DNA from: Limoniibacter endophyticus
Lineage (GTDB): Bacteria > Pseudomonadota > Alphaproteobacteria > Rhizobiales > Rhizobiaceae
Direction: 5' to 3'
Assembly: GCF_014652835.1 (NCBI RefSeq)
Contig: NZ_BMZO01000002.1
Location: forward strand, 310,001-374,000
DNA length: 64,000 nt
The notes under the pieces were generated by a model, which was not told the origin of the DNA, searched no databases, and saw only the letters and a list, made by a program, of their open reading frames with translations. This document shows, in pieces, positions 28,556 to 38,670 of this stretch. The position numbers and the translations under genes are program-made. The stretch's first letter is position 1. Each line of letters opens with the position of its first letter.

Positions 28556-29101
28556 TCAATCGCCTTCGAAGGACAGGAGCGTATGGACGGGAACACCCAA
28601 CGCTTCGAGCTTCCTGCGGCCCCCGAGATCCGGCAAGTCGATGACGAAGCAGGCCGCGACGATTTCGGCGCCAAGCTGGTTTAGGAGTTTGGCAGCGGCT
28701 TCCGCCGTGCCACCCGTAGCAATCAGGTCGTCTACGAGAATAACGCGTTCGCCTGGTTTGACCGCGTCCTTGTGCATCTCCATTTCGTCGATGCCGTATT
28801 CCAGACTATAGGCAACGCGGACCGTTTCATGCGGTAGCTTGCCCTTCTTGCGGATCGGAACGAATCCGGACGAGGTCTGGTGCGCTATGGCGCCACCCAG
28901 GATGAAGCCGCGCGCCTCGATACCGGCGATCTTGTCGACCTTGGAACCAGCAAAGGGTTGCACCATTTCGTCGACGGTGCGGCGGAAGGCGCGAGCATCG
29001 CCAAGCAGCGTGGTAATATCGCGGAACTGGACGCCAGGCCTCGGATAATCCGGAATGGTGCGGATGGCGTTGAGCAGCGTCTGTTGCAGCGGAGAGTTCA
29101 T
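28556..29101 (-). CDS. apt: Adenine phosphoribosyltransferase
   Basis: 181-aa type I phosphoribosyltransferase that converts adenine and PRPP to AMP in purine salvage. The PRPP-binding motif [17 protein letters not shown] is present, with [14 protein letters not shown] near the N-terminus. Start at ATG 29101; longer frames upstream are not supported. Length is typical (about 180 aa). Confidence 0.95.
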   Translation of the reverse strand: MNSPLQQTLLNAIRTIPDYPRPGVQFRDITTLLGDARAFRRTVDEMVQPFAGSKVDKIAGIEARGFILGGAIAHQTSSGFVPIRKKGKLPHETVRVAYSLEYGIDEMEMHKDAVKPGERVILVDDLIATGGTAEAAAKLLNQLGAEIVAACFVIDLPDLGGRRKLEALGVPVHTLLSFEGD

Positions 29102-29194
29102 CGATATTTCCCGGATGATTACGCACAAGGTTCTAACGTGGCTTTGCAACCGCGCCAATGCCTAACACGGCATTGTCTCATTGAAGGATGGAAA

Positions 29195-29896
29195 TCAGCT
29201 TTTTTTGGACAGAAGTTTTGCAAGCATTTCCGCCATGGGTCCTTTTGTAGGGATTTCGATCTGCGGCTTGTTGCTGCGGGCTTGGCGAATGTGGCTCTGC
29301 TTCTTGGCTTCGGGTTTGGTCGTGTCGGCGGCTTTGCCGTTCAGCGACAGCTTGTTGAGAAAGCCGGCTGCGTCGTCCTTGACCAGAAGCTCGACATGAT
29401 CGGCCATGGCATCGAGCAGGGGAGCAAGCCATTCCTGATCGGCCTTGGCAAAATCGCCCAGTACATGATTGTGTACGCGTGTCTTGTCGCCTGGATGGCC
29501 GATGCCGATACGCACGCGCTGATAATCCGCGCCGCAATGCGCGTCGAGCGACTTGATGCCGTTGTGACCGCCGGAACCGCCACCGCGCTTCACGCGCACC
29601 TTGCCGGGCGCAAGGTCCAACTCGTCGTAGAAGACGGTGAGAGCGTCGTTGCCGAGCTTGTAAAAGCGCATCGCCTCACCGACGGATTGGCCGGACAAGT
29701 TCATATAGGTGAGGGGTTTGATGAGAAGGATCTTTTCGCCGCCAATGCGACCTTCGGCGATATCCGCCTGAAACTTCCTGGACCAGGAGGAAAATCCATG
29801 GCGGCGCGCAATTGCGTCCGCCGCCATGAAACCGACATTGTGCCGGTTGTTTTCATATTGAGCACCCGGATTGCCGAGCCCTGCGAAAATCAGCAT
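29195..29896 (-). CDS. pth: Peptidyl-tRNA hydrolase
   Basis: 233-aa enzyme that recycles peptidyl-tRNAs. The start motif [18 protein letters not shown] contains the catalytic His20 and Asn10, and [11 protein letters not shown] and RIGIGHPG follow. About 35 Lys/Arg-rich residues extend beyond the usual E. coli length (about 194 aa), as is common in Hyphomicrobiales. Lies 28 bp downstream of rplY, forming the conserved rplY-pth pair. Confidence 0.95.
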   Translation of the reverse strand: MLIFAGLGNPGAQYENNRHNVGFMAADAIARRHGFSSWSRKFQADIAEGRIGGEKILLIKPLTYMNLSGQSVGEAMRFYKLGNDALTVFYDELDLAPGKVRVKRGGGSGGHNGIKSLDAHCGADYQRVRIGIGHPGDKTRVHNHVLGDFAKADQEWLAPLLDAMADHVELLVKDDAAGFLNKLSLNGKAADTTKPEAKKQSHIRQARSNKPQIEIPTKGPMAEMLAKLLSKKS

Positions 29897-29924
29897 GGCA
29901 TCATTCTCCGGGTGGTCGCCAGTC

Positions 29925-30554
29925 TTAGTCTTCCGACTTTTCGTCAGCTGCTTCTTCGCCTTCGGCAGCGTCGTCGGCCGCGAGCGGGAGCGTGCTGGTG
30001 ATGGTGGCGATGGTGAAGTCGCGGTCTGAGATGACCGGCGTCACACCCTTAGGCAGCTTGACAGCCGAGATGTGAACCGAATCGCCGATGTCGAGGCCGG
30101 TAAGATCGACAGTGATCGCTTCAGGAATGTCATTGGCTGCGCAGAGAAATTCAACATCGTGACGAACGATATTGAGCGCGCCGCCGCGCTTCAGGCCAGG
30201 CGACTTTTCTTCGTTCTCGAAATGGACCGGAACGGCAACCGTAACGGTGGTATTTTTCGAAACGCGCAGGAAATCGACGTGGACCAGCGTGTCGCGGACC
30301 GGATCGAGCTGGTAGTCCTTCGGAAGAACCTGGTACTTCTTGCCGCCCGCAATGATGGTTGCGATGGTGGTTTTGAAACCGCCGGCGTGCAGACGCAGCG
30401 TGGTTTCCTTGGCAGGGATAGCAATGGAAATCGGTTCCTGCTTGTCACCATAGATGACAGCCGGAATCTTGCCGTCGCGACGAAGAGCACGGGAGGACCC
30501 CTTACCAACCCGTTCGCGCGTCTCGGCCTGGAGCTCATAGGTATCGTGGCTCAT
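29925..30554 (-). CDS. rplY: 50S ribosomal protein L25 / Ctc-type
   Basis: 209-aa 5S-rRNA-binding ribosomal protein of the long Ctc type, with an N-terminal L25 domain ([27 protein letters not shown]) and a C-terminal beta domain. The acidic tail is [12 protein letters not shown]. Start set at ATG 30554. Co-oriented with pth. Confidence 0.93.
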   Translation of the reverse strand: MSHDTYELQAETRERVGKGSSRALRRDGKIPAVIYGDKQEPISIAIPAKETTLRLHAGGFKTTIATIIAGGKKYQVLPKDYQLDPVRDTLVHVDFLRVSKNTTVTVAVPVHFENEEKSPGLKRGGALNIVRHDVEFLCAANDIPEAITVDLTGLDIGDSVHISAVKLPKGVTPVISDRDFTIATITSTLPLAADDAAEGEEAADEKSED

Positions 30555-30744
30555 GGCTTGACCTTTCAAGTGTTACTGGAGCATCCGCAGAGGGCTTCTG
30601 TGCCTTCTGAGAACGGAAAGTGCTGTGCAGGGATGAAATCCGCGCCGATGCGCTTTCGGCCGCGTTGCCTCCAAGGGTGTCTACGCGGTTGGCGGCTCTA
30701 TAGCAGAATGTCCGGGAAGTGCAAGGTTCGGGGCGCGATTTGCC

Positions 30745-31548
30745 TTAGAGAGCGGCGTAATTTCCGTTCAGAAGGACGTTGAACTCGGTCTGGCGTGCTT
30801 CAACGAAGACGTCGCGCTGGCGCAGCAGGTCATCGACGTAACCAGGATGGCACATGACGACGGCGTCGGAGGGGGCATTTCTTTGCAAACCACGGAGCAT
30901 GGGCTCGAAATTCCGCCCTTCCTGCCAATCGTAGAAGCCGCAAAGCGGGCCGCGTATCTCATAGCCGTAGCGGCTGACTGCATCCTCGAAGCCAAGAGCG
31001 AGAAAGCTCGCAAAGGCAATTTTAGTGCGGATGCTGGTTGATGTTGCGCCTGCGAATGTCGGAGCGCCGCGCAACCAAGGGCGGCTGCTGTCAGCCCATT
31101 GTGCTGCGCGTTTCGCAAACCAGCGCCGAACGGGCGGCAGAAAATGCACGTGCTGATGGCCATCAATATAATGCGGAGCATGTCCCATATACTGCGTGAA
31201 GGCATCGAGCTGCGCATCGAGCTCTGTATGAATCGCATCGTCGAACTTACGCGTGAAAAGGGTCGCCGCAATAAGCGAGCGTAGATCCGGCATGTTTCCA
31301 TGGCGCGCAAGGAGCGGATTGCTCGAAAGCGGCGCGAAGTCGGTGAGCGTCATGTGAAGACCGACCTGTGCCCCGGGGCGCTCGATTTCCCGCAAGGCGG
31401 CGACTTCGCTTTTCCACTCGGGGAACAGCGTCATGCAGCCGGTACCGGAAATTTTTCCTGCCTTTATCAGCGTGCGAATTCCGGCACTAATGCCGTGCGA
31501 CAAGGCGTAGTCATCCGCAAGGAGAAGCAACTTACGATCCTCAGCCAT
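30745..31548 (-). CDS. ChbG/HpnK (YdjC) family carbohydrate deacetylase
   Basis: 267-aa metal-dependent deacetylase of the YdjC fold. Metal and substrate motifs are ADDY (DD near residue 11), GLHMTLTD and the HQHVH cluster (YIDGHQHVHFLPP). In Francisella the family member NaxD deacetylates an undecaprenyl-linked N-acetylgalactosamine. Here its start overlaps the end of a GT2 gene by 8 nt, and an ArnT-like GT39 gene lies just downstream of the neighbourhood, so the same role is inferred, not shown. Confidence 0.85.
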   Translation of the reverse strand: MAEDRKLLLLADDYALSHGISAGIRTLIKAGKISGTGCMTLFPEWKSEVAALREIERPGAQVGLHMTLTDFAPLSSNPLLARHGNMPDLRSLIAATLFTRKFDDAIHTELDAQLDAFTQYMGHAPHYIDGHQHVHFLPPVRRWFAKRAAQWADSSRPWLRGAPTFAGATSTSIRTKIAFASFLALGFEDAVSRYGYEIRGPLCGFYDWQEGRNFEPMLRGLQRNAPSDAVVMCHPGYVDDLLRQRDVFVEARQTEFNVLLNGNYAAL

Positions 31549-32497
31549 CGATATTGTCCGAGCGATGGATCTTGCGGATAAGATAGAGTGGCCGGTTCTT
31601 CGATTCCGCAATACTGACCCAGACATATTCTCCCAACAGACCAAGCAGAGCCAGATTGAGGCCGCCAAGTACCGTGATCGCAACGATCAGACTGGGATAG
31701 CCTGGAACCGACGTACCGTAGAAGAACACCTCGAAGATAATCTTTATACCGTAGAAAATGCCGAAAAGCCCGGTCAGGGCACCGAACGCGGAAACAATCC
31801 GGAGGGGTAGTGCCGAGAACGACGTGATGCCCTCAAGCGAAAGACCAAGCAGTGAAAGCTTGGACCATTTTGTCGCTCCGCCGATGCGTGCGTCGGGCGT
31901 ATAGGGCAGGCCCTTCTGGCGGAAGCCCGTCCAGGCGTAAAGCCCCTTATTGAAACGGCGGCGATCACGCACCGTCAGCAATGCATCCACGACATTACGC
32001 CGCATGATACGGAAATCGCCTGCGTTTTCGGGCATTTGAAAGCGCTGGCGAAAGTTGATGAGCCAGTAGAAGGCCCGCCCGGCCACTTCCTTCTTCAGCG
32101 ACTCGGCGCGTCGATCGTCGCGAATAGTATAAACGACATCGAGATCGTCATCGGTAATGATCTCTTCGATCATCGCAAGGCAAACGGACATTGGATGCTG
32201 CATGTCCGCGTCGATCATGAGAACGTAGTCACCCTTCGCATGTTCAAGTCCGGCAAAAAGGGCCATTTCCTTGCCGAAATTGCGCGAGAGCTCGATGATC
32301 GACCATTGGCCGGTCATCGTCATGGAGAAACGTTCGATGGATGTGTCGCGGCTGCCGTCATCGACGAAGACTGTTTCCATATCCAGACCAAAACGGGTCT
32401 TGATGATTTTTTCCAGCTCCGTCGTGAATTGAGCGAAATGCGGCGCAGCTTCGCTTTCGTTCAAAAATGGTACGACGAGGGAGAGAAGGGGCATCAA
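31541..32497 (-). CDS. GT2 glycosyltransferase, polyprenyl-phosphate type
   Basis: 318-aa inner-membrane glycosyltransferase of the DPM/GtrB/ArnC class. An N-terminal GT-A domain has VDDGSRDTS and the metal motif MIDADMQHP; two C-terminal helices (about 235-260 and 270-295) anchor it. Such enzymes load a sugar onto undecaprenyl phosphate. It is translationally coupled to the ChbG/YdjC deacetylase and divergent from a GtrA flippase-like gene. Confidence 0.9.
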   Translation of the reverse strand: MMPLLSLVVPFLNESEAAPHFAQFTTELEKIIKTRFGLDMETVFVDDGSRDTSIERFSMTMTGQWSIIELSRNFGKEMALFAGLEHAKGDYVLMIDADMQHPMSVCLAMIEEIITDDDLDVVYTIRDDRRAESLKKEVAGRAFYWLINFRQRFQMPENAGDFRIMRRNVVDALLTVRDRRRFNKGLYAWTGFRQKGLPYTPDARIGGATKWSKLSLLGLSLEGITSFSALPLRIVSAFGALTGLFGIFYGIKIIFEVFFYGTSVPGYPSLIVAITVLGGLNLALLGLLGEYVWVSIAESKNRPLYLIRKIHRSDNIDG

Positions 32498-32745
32498 GGT
32501 CTCCGGGGCGCAAGTTCAGGTCGCGGGTCTCCCTGTCCAGTGCATGATGATATAAGGCCGGCTGCCTATCCAGCCTATATGGATATTTGTCAATGAGCTT
32601 AAGCCCGGAGGGCGTGCGACTTGTGTGACGGCTTCTATAAAGGATTGTGCGGTAGTAACGCAATTGAGACAAACATTCCCCTATGTCCATAGGAATTTTC
32701 TGTCAGAACTGACAATTGTACGAAACGGATTGAAACTCTGTGATT

Positions 32746-33144
32746 ATGAAATCCGCTCCAAAGGGGCTGCACGGAAAGATCCTGCGCTTCGGTATTGTAG
32801 GAATCGGGAACACGCTCGTTGATCTGAGCATATTTGCGCTTCTTACCCTGGTTGGAATATGGGCCCTGCCGGCAAATATCCTTTCATGGGGGGTAGCTGT
32901 CTCGATCTCCTACTGGGTCAACTCCCGCTGGTCTTTCGAGCGCGATGTCGAGATCGGCGATCGTAGCTCGTTTCTGCGCTTCGTCAGCCTGGGCGCACTG
33001 ATTTCGCTGGGCGTTTCATCCGGGTTCATCGTTTTTGCGAGCGGCTTGATCGGCATATGGCCCGCGAAGATCATTGGCACGATCGTTGCGGCGGTTTTGA
33101 ACTTCCTCGCGTCGCGATGGGCGATCGAAGGGCGTTTGCGCTAG
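32746..33144 (+). CDS. GtrA-family membrane protein
   Basis: 132-aa protein with four predicted helices, matching the GtrA family (RFGIVGIGNTLVDLSIFALL at the N-terminus, then SYWVNSRWSF and NFLASRWAI). GtrA proteins are thought to flip undecaprenyl-phosphate sugars across the inner membrane. ATG 32746 preferred over GTG 32740. Its stop overlaps the stop of the convergent GT39 gene by 4 nt. Confidence 0.9.
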   Translation: MKSAPKGLHGKILRFGIVGIGNTLVDLSIFALLTLVGIWALPANILSWGVAVSISYWVNSRWSFERDVEIGDRSSFLRFVSLGALISLGVSSGFIVFASGLIGIWPAKIIGTIVAAVLNFLASRWAIEGRLR

Positions 33145-34658
33145 TTTGCTGGCTGCGCTGGAACAATCCAGATCAGGAATGGCCAATCGCTGGTGCCATC
33201 GGTTCCCTTGATCGTGATGCTTTGCGGCTGTGTTCCTGTCGGTAGCAAGGCTTGAACCTGTGCCGCGCACCAGGTCGCGCCGTCGTTGCGGCAGATGCCG
33301 ATGGTGCCGGACGCGCGGATCGTATCGAGGCTGGCGTAATCCTTCACGTGAACCAGGTTGTTTTCCATGATCACGTATGGATCGAAACGGGAGTAAAAGG
33401 CCGCAGCATTGACGAAAACGCGTTCCCCCACCAGAGCAGGCGCCGGTGTTCTTCCGCCGTGTGTTGCCCACATCTCATCGACCTGGGCGACCAATTCTTC
33501 AAGCGGCGCCATTGCATTGGAGACATCGAGGCGGCTGGCATAATCGCGTAGAAACGGCGTCAGGGCCAGAAGAAGGGCAAAGAAGCTAGCGACGAAAAAG
33601 AGTGGTTTCCTGAATTGCGTACGGCGAAGGCCCTCCGGCACCAGAAGCGCGAGCAGAACGGCAAAGGGCGTGTAGAACGGCAGGGCCCAGACGCTGGAAA
33701 TCTCAGCCTGTACGCCGATACCCAGGATAAGCGTCAGGATTGTAGGCAGGATTGCGAAAGAGAGAAGGGCTCGGCCTTCCACCGTGCGCAGCAGACCTTC
33801 AGGCTTGATGCGGGATAAAATAGGGCGGGCGTCGGTGACGCGCGTATTGATCAGCAGGAGAAGCGCCGCACCGGGCAGGATATAAAGCGGTATGCTTGCC
33901 AGGAAGGAAAGTGCATATTCCGCGACATCCGCAAGGCCGCCGCCGCCTTGCTCAGCAGCATAGGTTATCGGCAGGAAGTCGTTACGTATCAGCCAGAGAA
34001 TGTGCCCGGCGACTGTCGCGAAGAAGGTCACCGCCGTAACGAAGCCAAAGGCGGAGAAGAGGACGGGACGCGCGTCCTTGTCGAACAGGGCATGCAGAAA
34101 AAGTGCTCCAAGAAGTACGGCAGAGTGGTACTTCGTCAGCATGGCTGCCCCGGCGAGAGCACCGAGGATCACGGCGTCGTACAGCTTCCGCTTTTCCAGG
34201 CCGCGCAGATAGAACAGGAAAGCTGCGGCCCAGATCGGCGTCATGGCCGAACTGGCATTGTACTTGATAGCCAAGAACGTCATGGGCGGTAGCATCATTG
34301 CCACCAGCACCGCAAGTAGTGCCAGGCTTTGATCGCCATAGCGAAGAGCGATGCGCCAGATAGCGAGGAGCGTCAGACCGGAGCTGACCGCAGACAGGAG
34401 ATAATAGGTTCCGCTCCCGCGTTCGAACACGGAAAACCAGACGGCCGTCACCCAGCCGAAGAACGGCGGATGTTTGGCATTGCCCCATTGCCAGAGCATA
34501 CCCCATGCATAATTTTCGACCATATCGCCATGCCGGTCGAGATTGATGCGAGACAGGTCTGCATACAAGGCGAAAGCGACCACGAAGAGCGCGATGGCGG
34601 CGGGCGCATACCAGTTTTTTACCTTGGGGGAGCTTGAGCTGGCTTCGCTATGGATCAA
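33141..34658 (-). CDS. GT39/ArnT-like polyprenyl-phosphate-sugar glycosyltransferase
   Basis: About 505-aa polytopic membrane enzyme with a GT-C fold. The first outer loop has the expected acidic pair and HPP motif (RHGDMVENYAWG, then AKHPPFFGW). It should transfer a sugar from a polyprenyl carrier to an acceptor on the periplasmic side. The start is uncertain: I chose TTG 34658. ATG codons at 34781 and 34766 lie in the hairpin and T-tract of the prs terminator and are unlikely. It fits functionally with the nearby GT2, deacetylase and GtrA genes. Confidence 0.8.
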   Translation of the reverse strand: MIHSEASSSSPKVKNWYAPAAIALFVVAFALYADLSRINLDRHGDMVENYAWGMLWQWGNAKHPPFFGWVTAVWFSVFERGSGTYYLLSAVSSGLTLLAIWRIALRYGDQSLALLAVLVAMMLPPMTFLAIKYNASSAMTPIWAAAFLFYLRGLEKRKLYDAVILGALAGAAMLTKYHSAVLLGALFLHALFDKDARPVLFSAFGFVTAVTFFATVAGHILWLIRNDFLPITYAAEQGGGGLADVAEYALSFLASIPLYILPGAALLLLINTRVTDARPILSRIKPEGLLRTVEGRALLSFAILPTILTLILGIGVQAEISSVWALPFYTPFAVLLALLVPEGLRRTQFRKPLFFVASFFALLLALTPFLRDYASRLDVSNAMAPLEELVAQVDEMWATHGGRTPAPALVGERVFVNAAAFYSRFDPYVIMENNLVHVKDYASLDTIRASGTIGICRNDGATWCAAQVQALLPTGTQPQSITIKGTDGTSDWPFLIWIVPAQPAN

Positions 34659-34765
34659 GACAATCGCTGCCTGTACGAGAGTAAAAATTGCTGGAACGGG
34701 CTTTAAACTGCCGGAGCTATAACCGAGCAGGCCTAAAATATGCAAGCGTAGTGCAAAACCGTCCA

Positions 34766-34792
34766 TAGAAAAGGCGGGCATCTCTGCCCGCC
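34766..34792 (-). terminator. prs intrinsic terminator
   Basis: On the minus strand, GGCGGGCA-GAGA-TGCCCGCC (34773-34792) followed by TTTTCT. It stands 27 bp past the prs stop. Confidence 0.9.
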
Positions 34793-34819
34793 CTCATCAA
34801 ATCTGGACCCTTGCGTAGA

Positions 34820-35752
<933 letters not shown>

Positions 35753-35941
35753 GAAATATCCTCGGCGCTGTGGCCTAATCCGATGATGTGCGGGCTTTTA
35801 ATCCTCCCTCTCGGTAATTCAACCCTTTGGCACAAGATTCTGCGCATGTGAATGAAATTTCGTGTGCTGTCGGTTGATAAGTGGTGCGTAAAGCGCACAG
35901 ATTCGCGATATTGGTGTGGCGGGCGTGAATGCAACTTCCAT

Positions 35942-36598
35942 TCAGGGCGCCGCCGCGTATGTGCTGCTCGGGAGCCAGCGGATCAGCCCCTCGACGGTTT
36001 CGTCCGCGACGCGCTGCATGAGTTCGGGCGGGACTAGGTCCCAAACATCCGTCGTTGCCGCATTGCTGCCAGCCTCTGCCGGCGCGCTTTGCGTTCCCAT
36101 CAGGCGATGAAGCTCTCTTCCCTCGCTGTCGATAAGTTCCCACACATATGCAACTTTGACGCTCGCCTCTTGCTGCACAGCCGAGAGCTGCCCCAGCATC
36201 GTCAATCCTGCATCTGCATCCGCGGTCACGAAAACCAGGTGGCGTGGTGGGGCCTGGGCATAAAGACGTTCGATCAGAAACGTGATATTGTCGGAGGGCA
36301 TCGTCAATAAAGGCATCAACCGTATACGCTCCGGTTTCTCCTGATGGGAAACCAGGAGGGCCGATGCCGTCTGCTGCAAGGCAAGTGCCGAGGTGGTCTG
36401 CGTGTCCCGTATCGGCTTGTCCGGCGACAAGAGGTTGGCGAAGACACCGGATGTTCGCGCAAGGCTTCTTGCGGAGCCTTCCCTTGCCCCTGACGGCGAA
36501 AGGAGTTCGTCGGTGCTTGTGCACGCGGCAGGCAGTGCGCCTATAATGACCAGAACAAAACCAATCCGCACCCGAAAACGCCGACTGGCCATGGCCAT
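35942..36598 (-). CDS. Putative lipoprotein of unknown function
   Basis: 218-aa protein with a signal segment ending in ALPAAC, a lipobox-like site near Cys26, so probably lipid-anchored. The mature part has no recognised domain; it contains LVFVTADADAGLTMLGQL and a Trp-rich end (IRWLPSS). Next to the M24-fold gene, 20 bp away in the same direction, suggesting cotranscription. Confidence 0.65.
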   Translation of the reverse strand: MAMASRRFRVRIGFVLVIIGALPAACTSTDELLSPSGAREGSARSLARTSGVFANLLSPDKPIRDTQTTSALALQQTASALLVSHQEKPERIRLMPLLTMPSDNITFLIERLYAQAPPRHLVFVTADADAGLTMLGQLSAVQQEASVKVAYVWELIDSEGRELHRLMGTQSAPAEAGSNAATTDVWDLVPPELMQRVADETVEGLIRWLPSSTYAAAP

Positions 36599-36618
36599 CT
36601 CCTTATGTTGGCGCTCCC

Positions 36619-37770
36619 TTACCGCACGATAAGCTCCATCCCGTGGCGGGAGAGCCGACGCGGCGCGGAATCGGTCGTCACGTAGGTGCGACCTAGCGTC
36701 ATCGCCGTATTGCTCTCCGAATCCATGATGATCATGTGCGCGAAAAGGGTCATATTCGGGACGATTATCTCAGGATTCGCCTGATAGAACATGGGCATAT
36801 CCATCCAGGATGGGCTGAATCTCGCGCCGACGGAATAGCCGCATGCATTGAGGCGATGCTTGGAAAGTTCGTGAGCCTCCAGCGCCTTGGCGTGAGCATC
36901 GAATACATCGCCGAACGTATTGCCGGAGACCATCGCTTTTTCGACTGCCGTGAGCGCGGCGACCGCTGCCTCATAGAGTTCCTGGTGGCGTTTCGTCGCC
37001 TTGCCGGTCAGAACGGTTTGCATCATCGGCGCATGGTAGTGATGGAAAACGCCCGCCCATTCCAGCGTCAGCTGGTCGTTTTCCATAAGCTGGCGGCGAC
37101 CGGCCTTATAGCGGCAAAGCAGGGCGTCAGCACCCGAGCCGATGATGAACTCATTGGCCGGGTAGTCGCCGCCGCCTGCAAAGATCGCGCCCTGCATGGC
37201 GGCCAGGATCTGCCCCTCATCGGCACCCTCTTTGACGAGCGAAAGCGCTGCGTCGAAGGCATCGTCGGAGAGTTCGGCGGCACGTTCTGCCTTGGCAATT
37301 TCGGCGGAACTTTTGACGACGCGCAGCCGCGAAACAATGTCGGAGCCATCGACCAGCTTGCAGAAGCTGGCGAGTTTTTCTTCAAGCTTGCGGCCATTGG
37401 CGGCGGTGAGGCCGTGTGTGTCGAACTCAACGCCTACGCGCATGCCAAGCAGGTCGAGATCGGTCAGAAGGTCCTGCAGGTCGTTGACCGGATTGGCTCC
37501 ATCGCGGTCGGTCCAAAGGACGATGTTGTCGATGATGGAGGTATGGCGCGCCTGACGCAGATCGGCAGAGCGCGTCAAAAGTACCATCGAGCCGTCGGCC
37601 TTTACGACGAGGCACTGGAAAAAACAGAAGCCAAACGTATCGAAGCCGGTCAGCCAGTACATGCTCTCCTGGGCGAAGAGCAGCATGGCGTCGAGCTTCT
37701 TTTCAGCCATTTCCATGACCAGCCGGTCGCGTCGGGCGTCGAATTCAGAACGTTCGAAATGCAGAGCCAT
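36619..37770 (-). CDS. M24 (creatinase/ectoine-hydrolase-like) pita-bread-fold protein
   Basis: 383-aa protein with a creatinase N-terminal domain and a C-terminal M24 fold. At the first metal-ligand site, where aminopeptidases have D...D in a DIG...SDITRT context, this protein has EWAGVFHHYHAPMMQT: Asp is replaced by Glu and the second Asp by Pro. Such loss is known in creatinase and in ectoine-hydrolase relatives, so a non-metallopeptidase role is likely. GYSVGARFSPSW is shared with that branch. Start set at ATG 37770. Confidence 0.8.
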   Translation of the reverse strand: MALHFERSEFDARRDRLVMEMAEKKLDAMLLFAQESMYWLTGFDTFGFCFFQCLVVKADGSMVLLTRSADLRQARHTSIIDNIVLWTDRDGANPVNDLQDLLTDLDLLGMRVGVEFDTHGLTAANGRKLEEKLASFCKLVDGSDIVSRLRVVKSSAEIAKAERAAELSDDAFDAALSLVKEGADEGQILAAMQGAIFAGGGDYPANEFIIGSGADALLCRYKAGRRQLMENDQLTLEWAGVFHHYHAPMMQTVLTGKATKRHQELYEAAVAALTAVEKAMVSGNTFGDVFDAHAKALEAHELSKHRLNACGYSVGARFSPSWMDMPMFYQANPEIIVPNMTLFAHMIIMDSESNTAMTLGRTYVTTDSAPRRLSRHGMELIVR

Positions 37771-37795
37771 GGGAAGTCTCCAGAACGGTTGGTGG

Positions 37796-38587
37796 TCAGG
37801 CTTGAATGGAAATCGCGGAAATCTGGCGGCCATAATCCGGCTCGCTGCGATGTGTGGTTCGGCGGTAGGAGAAAAACAGTTCTTCCTCCGCATAGGTGCA
37901 GCGGCCAAGCTGAGACCCCTGCACACCGGCGGCGTTCAGACGATCCACCGTATAGGCGTTCAGATCGAAAAGCGCGTGGCCGAGCTTGTCCGAGGCGATG
38001 AAATAACGCTGGTTTTCAGGCTTGTCGGCACAGAAGCGCTGGACGAATTCAGGACCGACTTCGTAATTCTTCTGGCTGATCGAAGGTCCGAGTACGGCGA
38101 TGATCCTGTCGCGCCTGGCACCCAGAATCTCCATGGCGTCGATTGTCGCTTCGAGAACGCCGGTGAGGGCACCTTTCCAGCCCGCATGGGCGGCGCCGAT
38201 GATACCAGCCCCCGGTTCGGCGAAGAGAATGGGGCCGCAGTCGGCCGAGGTCGCGCCCAGCGCGAGGCCGGGAATTTTCGTCACGAGCGCGTCGGCCCTT
38301 GGACGCTCTCCGTCGAATGGTTTTTCAACTATGACGACATCGGGGGAATGGACCTGATAGAGCGAAAGAAATGCCTGCGGCTCCACCCCCATCCATTGCG
38401 CGACGCGACGGCGGTTTTCCTTGACGGCGGCAGCGTCGTCATTGGAGCCGATGCCGATATTAAGGCCGCGATAGATGCCTTGGGATACGCCGCCTTGGCG
38501 GGTGAAAAAGCCATGACGAATGCCATTTGCGGCGAGCGCGGCAAGTTCCGGCGCAAGTACCGGGCAAGGTGAAACTGCTGATTCCAT
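37796..38587 (-). CDS. pgeF: PgeF/YfiH family (multicopper polyphenol-oxidase fold)
   Basis: 263-aa protein of the YfiH/PgeF family, proposed to remove misincorporated residues during peptidoglycan precursor editing and also described as a purine-nucleoside phosphorylase-like protein. The zinc triad region is visible: QVHSP, SADCGP and AAHAGWKG. Start ATG 38587 preferred, AGGAG is about 11 nt upstream. Confidence 0.88.
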   Translation of the reverse strand: MESAVSPCPVLAPELAALAANGIRHGFFTRQGGVSQGIYRGLNIGIGSNDDAAAVKENRRRVAQWMGVEPQAFLSLYQVHSPDVVIVEKPFDGERPRADALVTKIPGLALGATSADCGPILFAEPGAGIIGAAHAGWKGALTGVLEATIDAMEILGARRDRIIAVLGPSISQKNYEVGPEFVQRFCADKPENQRYFIASDKLGHALFDLNAYTVDRLNAAGVQGSQLGRCTYAEEELFFSYRRTTHRSEPDYGRQISAISIQA

Positions 38588-38670
38588 ATCCGCTTTTTCT
38601 CCTGCCGGTGGCCCATGCGTCAAGCACCTTGACCTATCGGGGGGCTGCTGCCAAGAGTGGTCGAAGCGAT

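Noticed and set aside
28422-28811. 129-codon plus-strand frame overlapping the end of apt
   Set aside because: The first 35 codons look protein-like, but it has no ribosome-binding site and then runs antisense to apt.
28880-30001. 373-codon plus-strand frame over apt, pth and rplY
   Set aside because: Antisense to three conserved genes.
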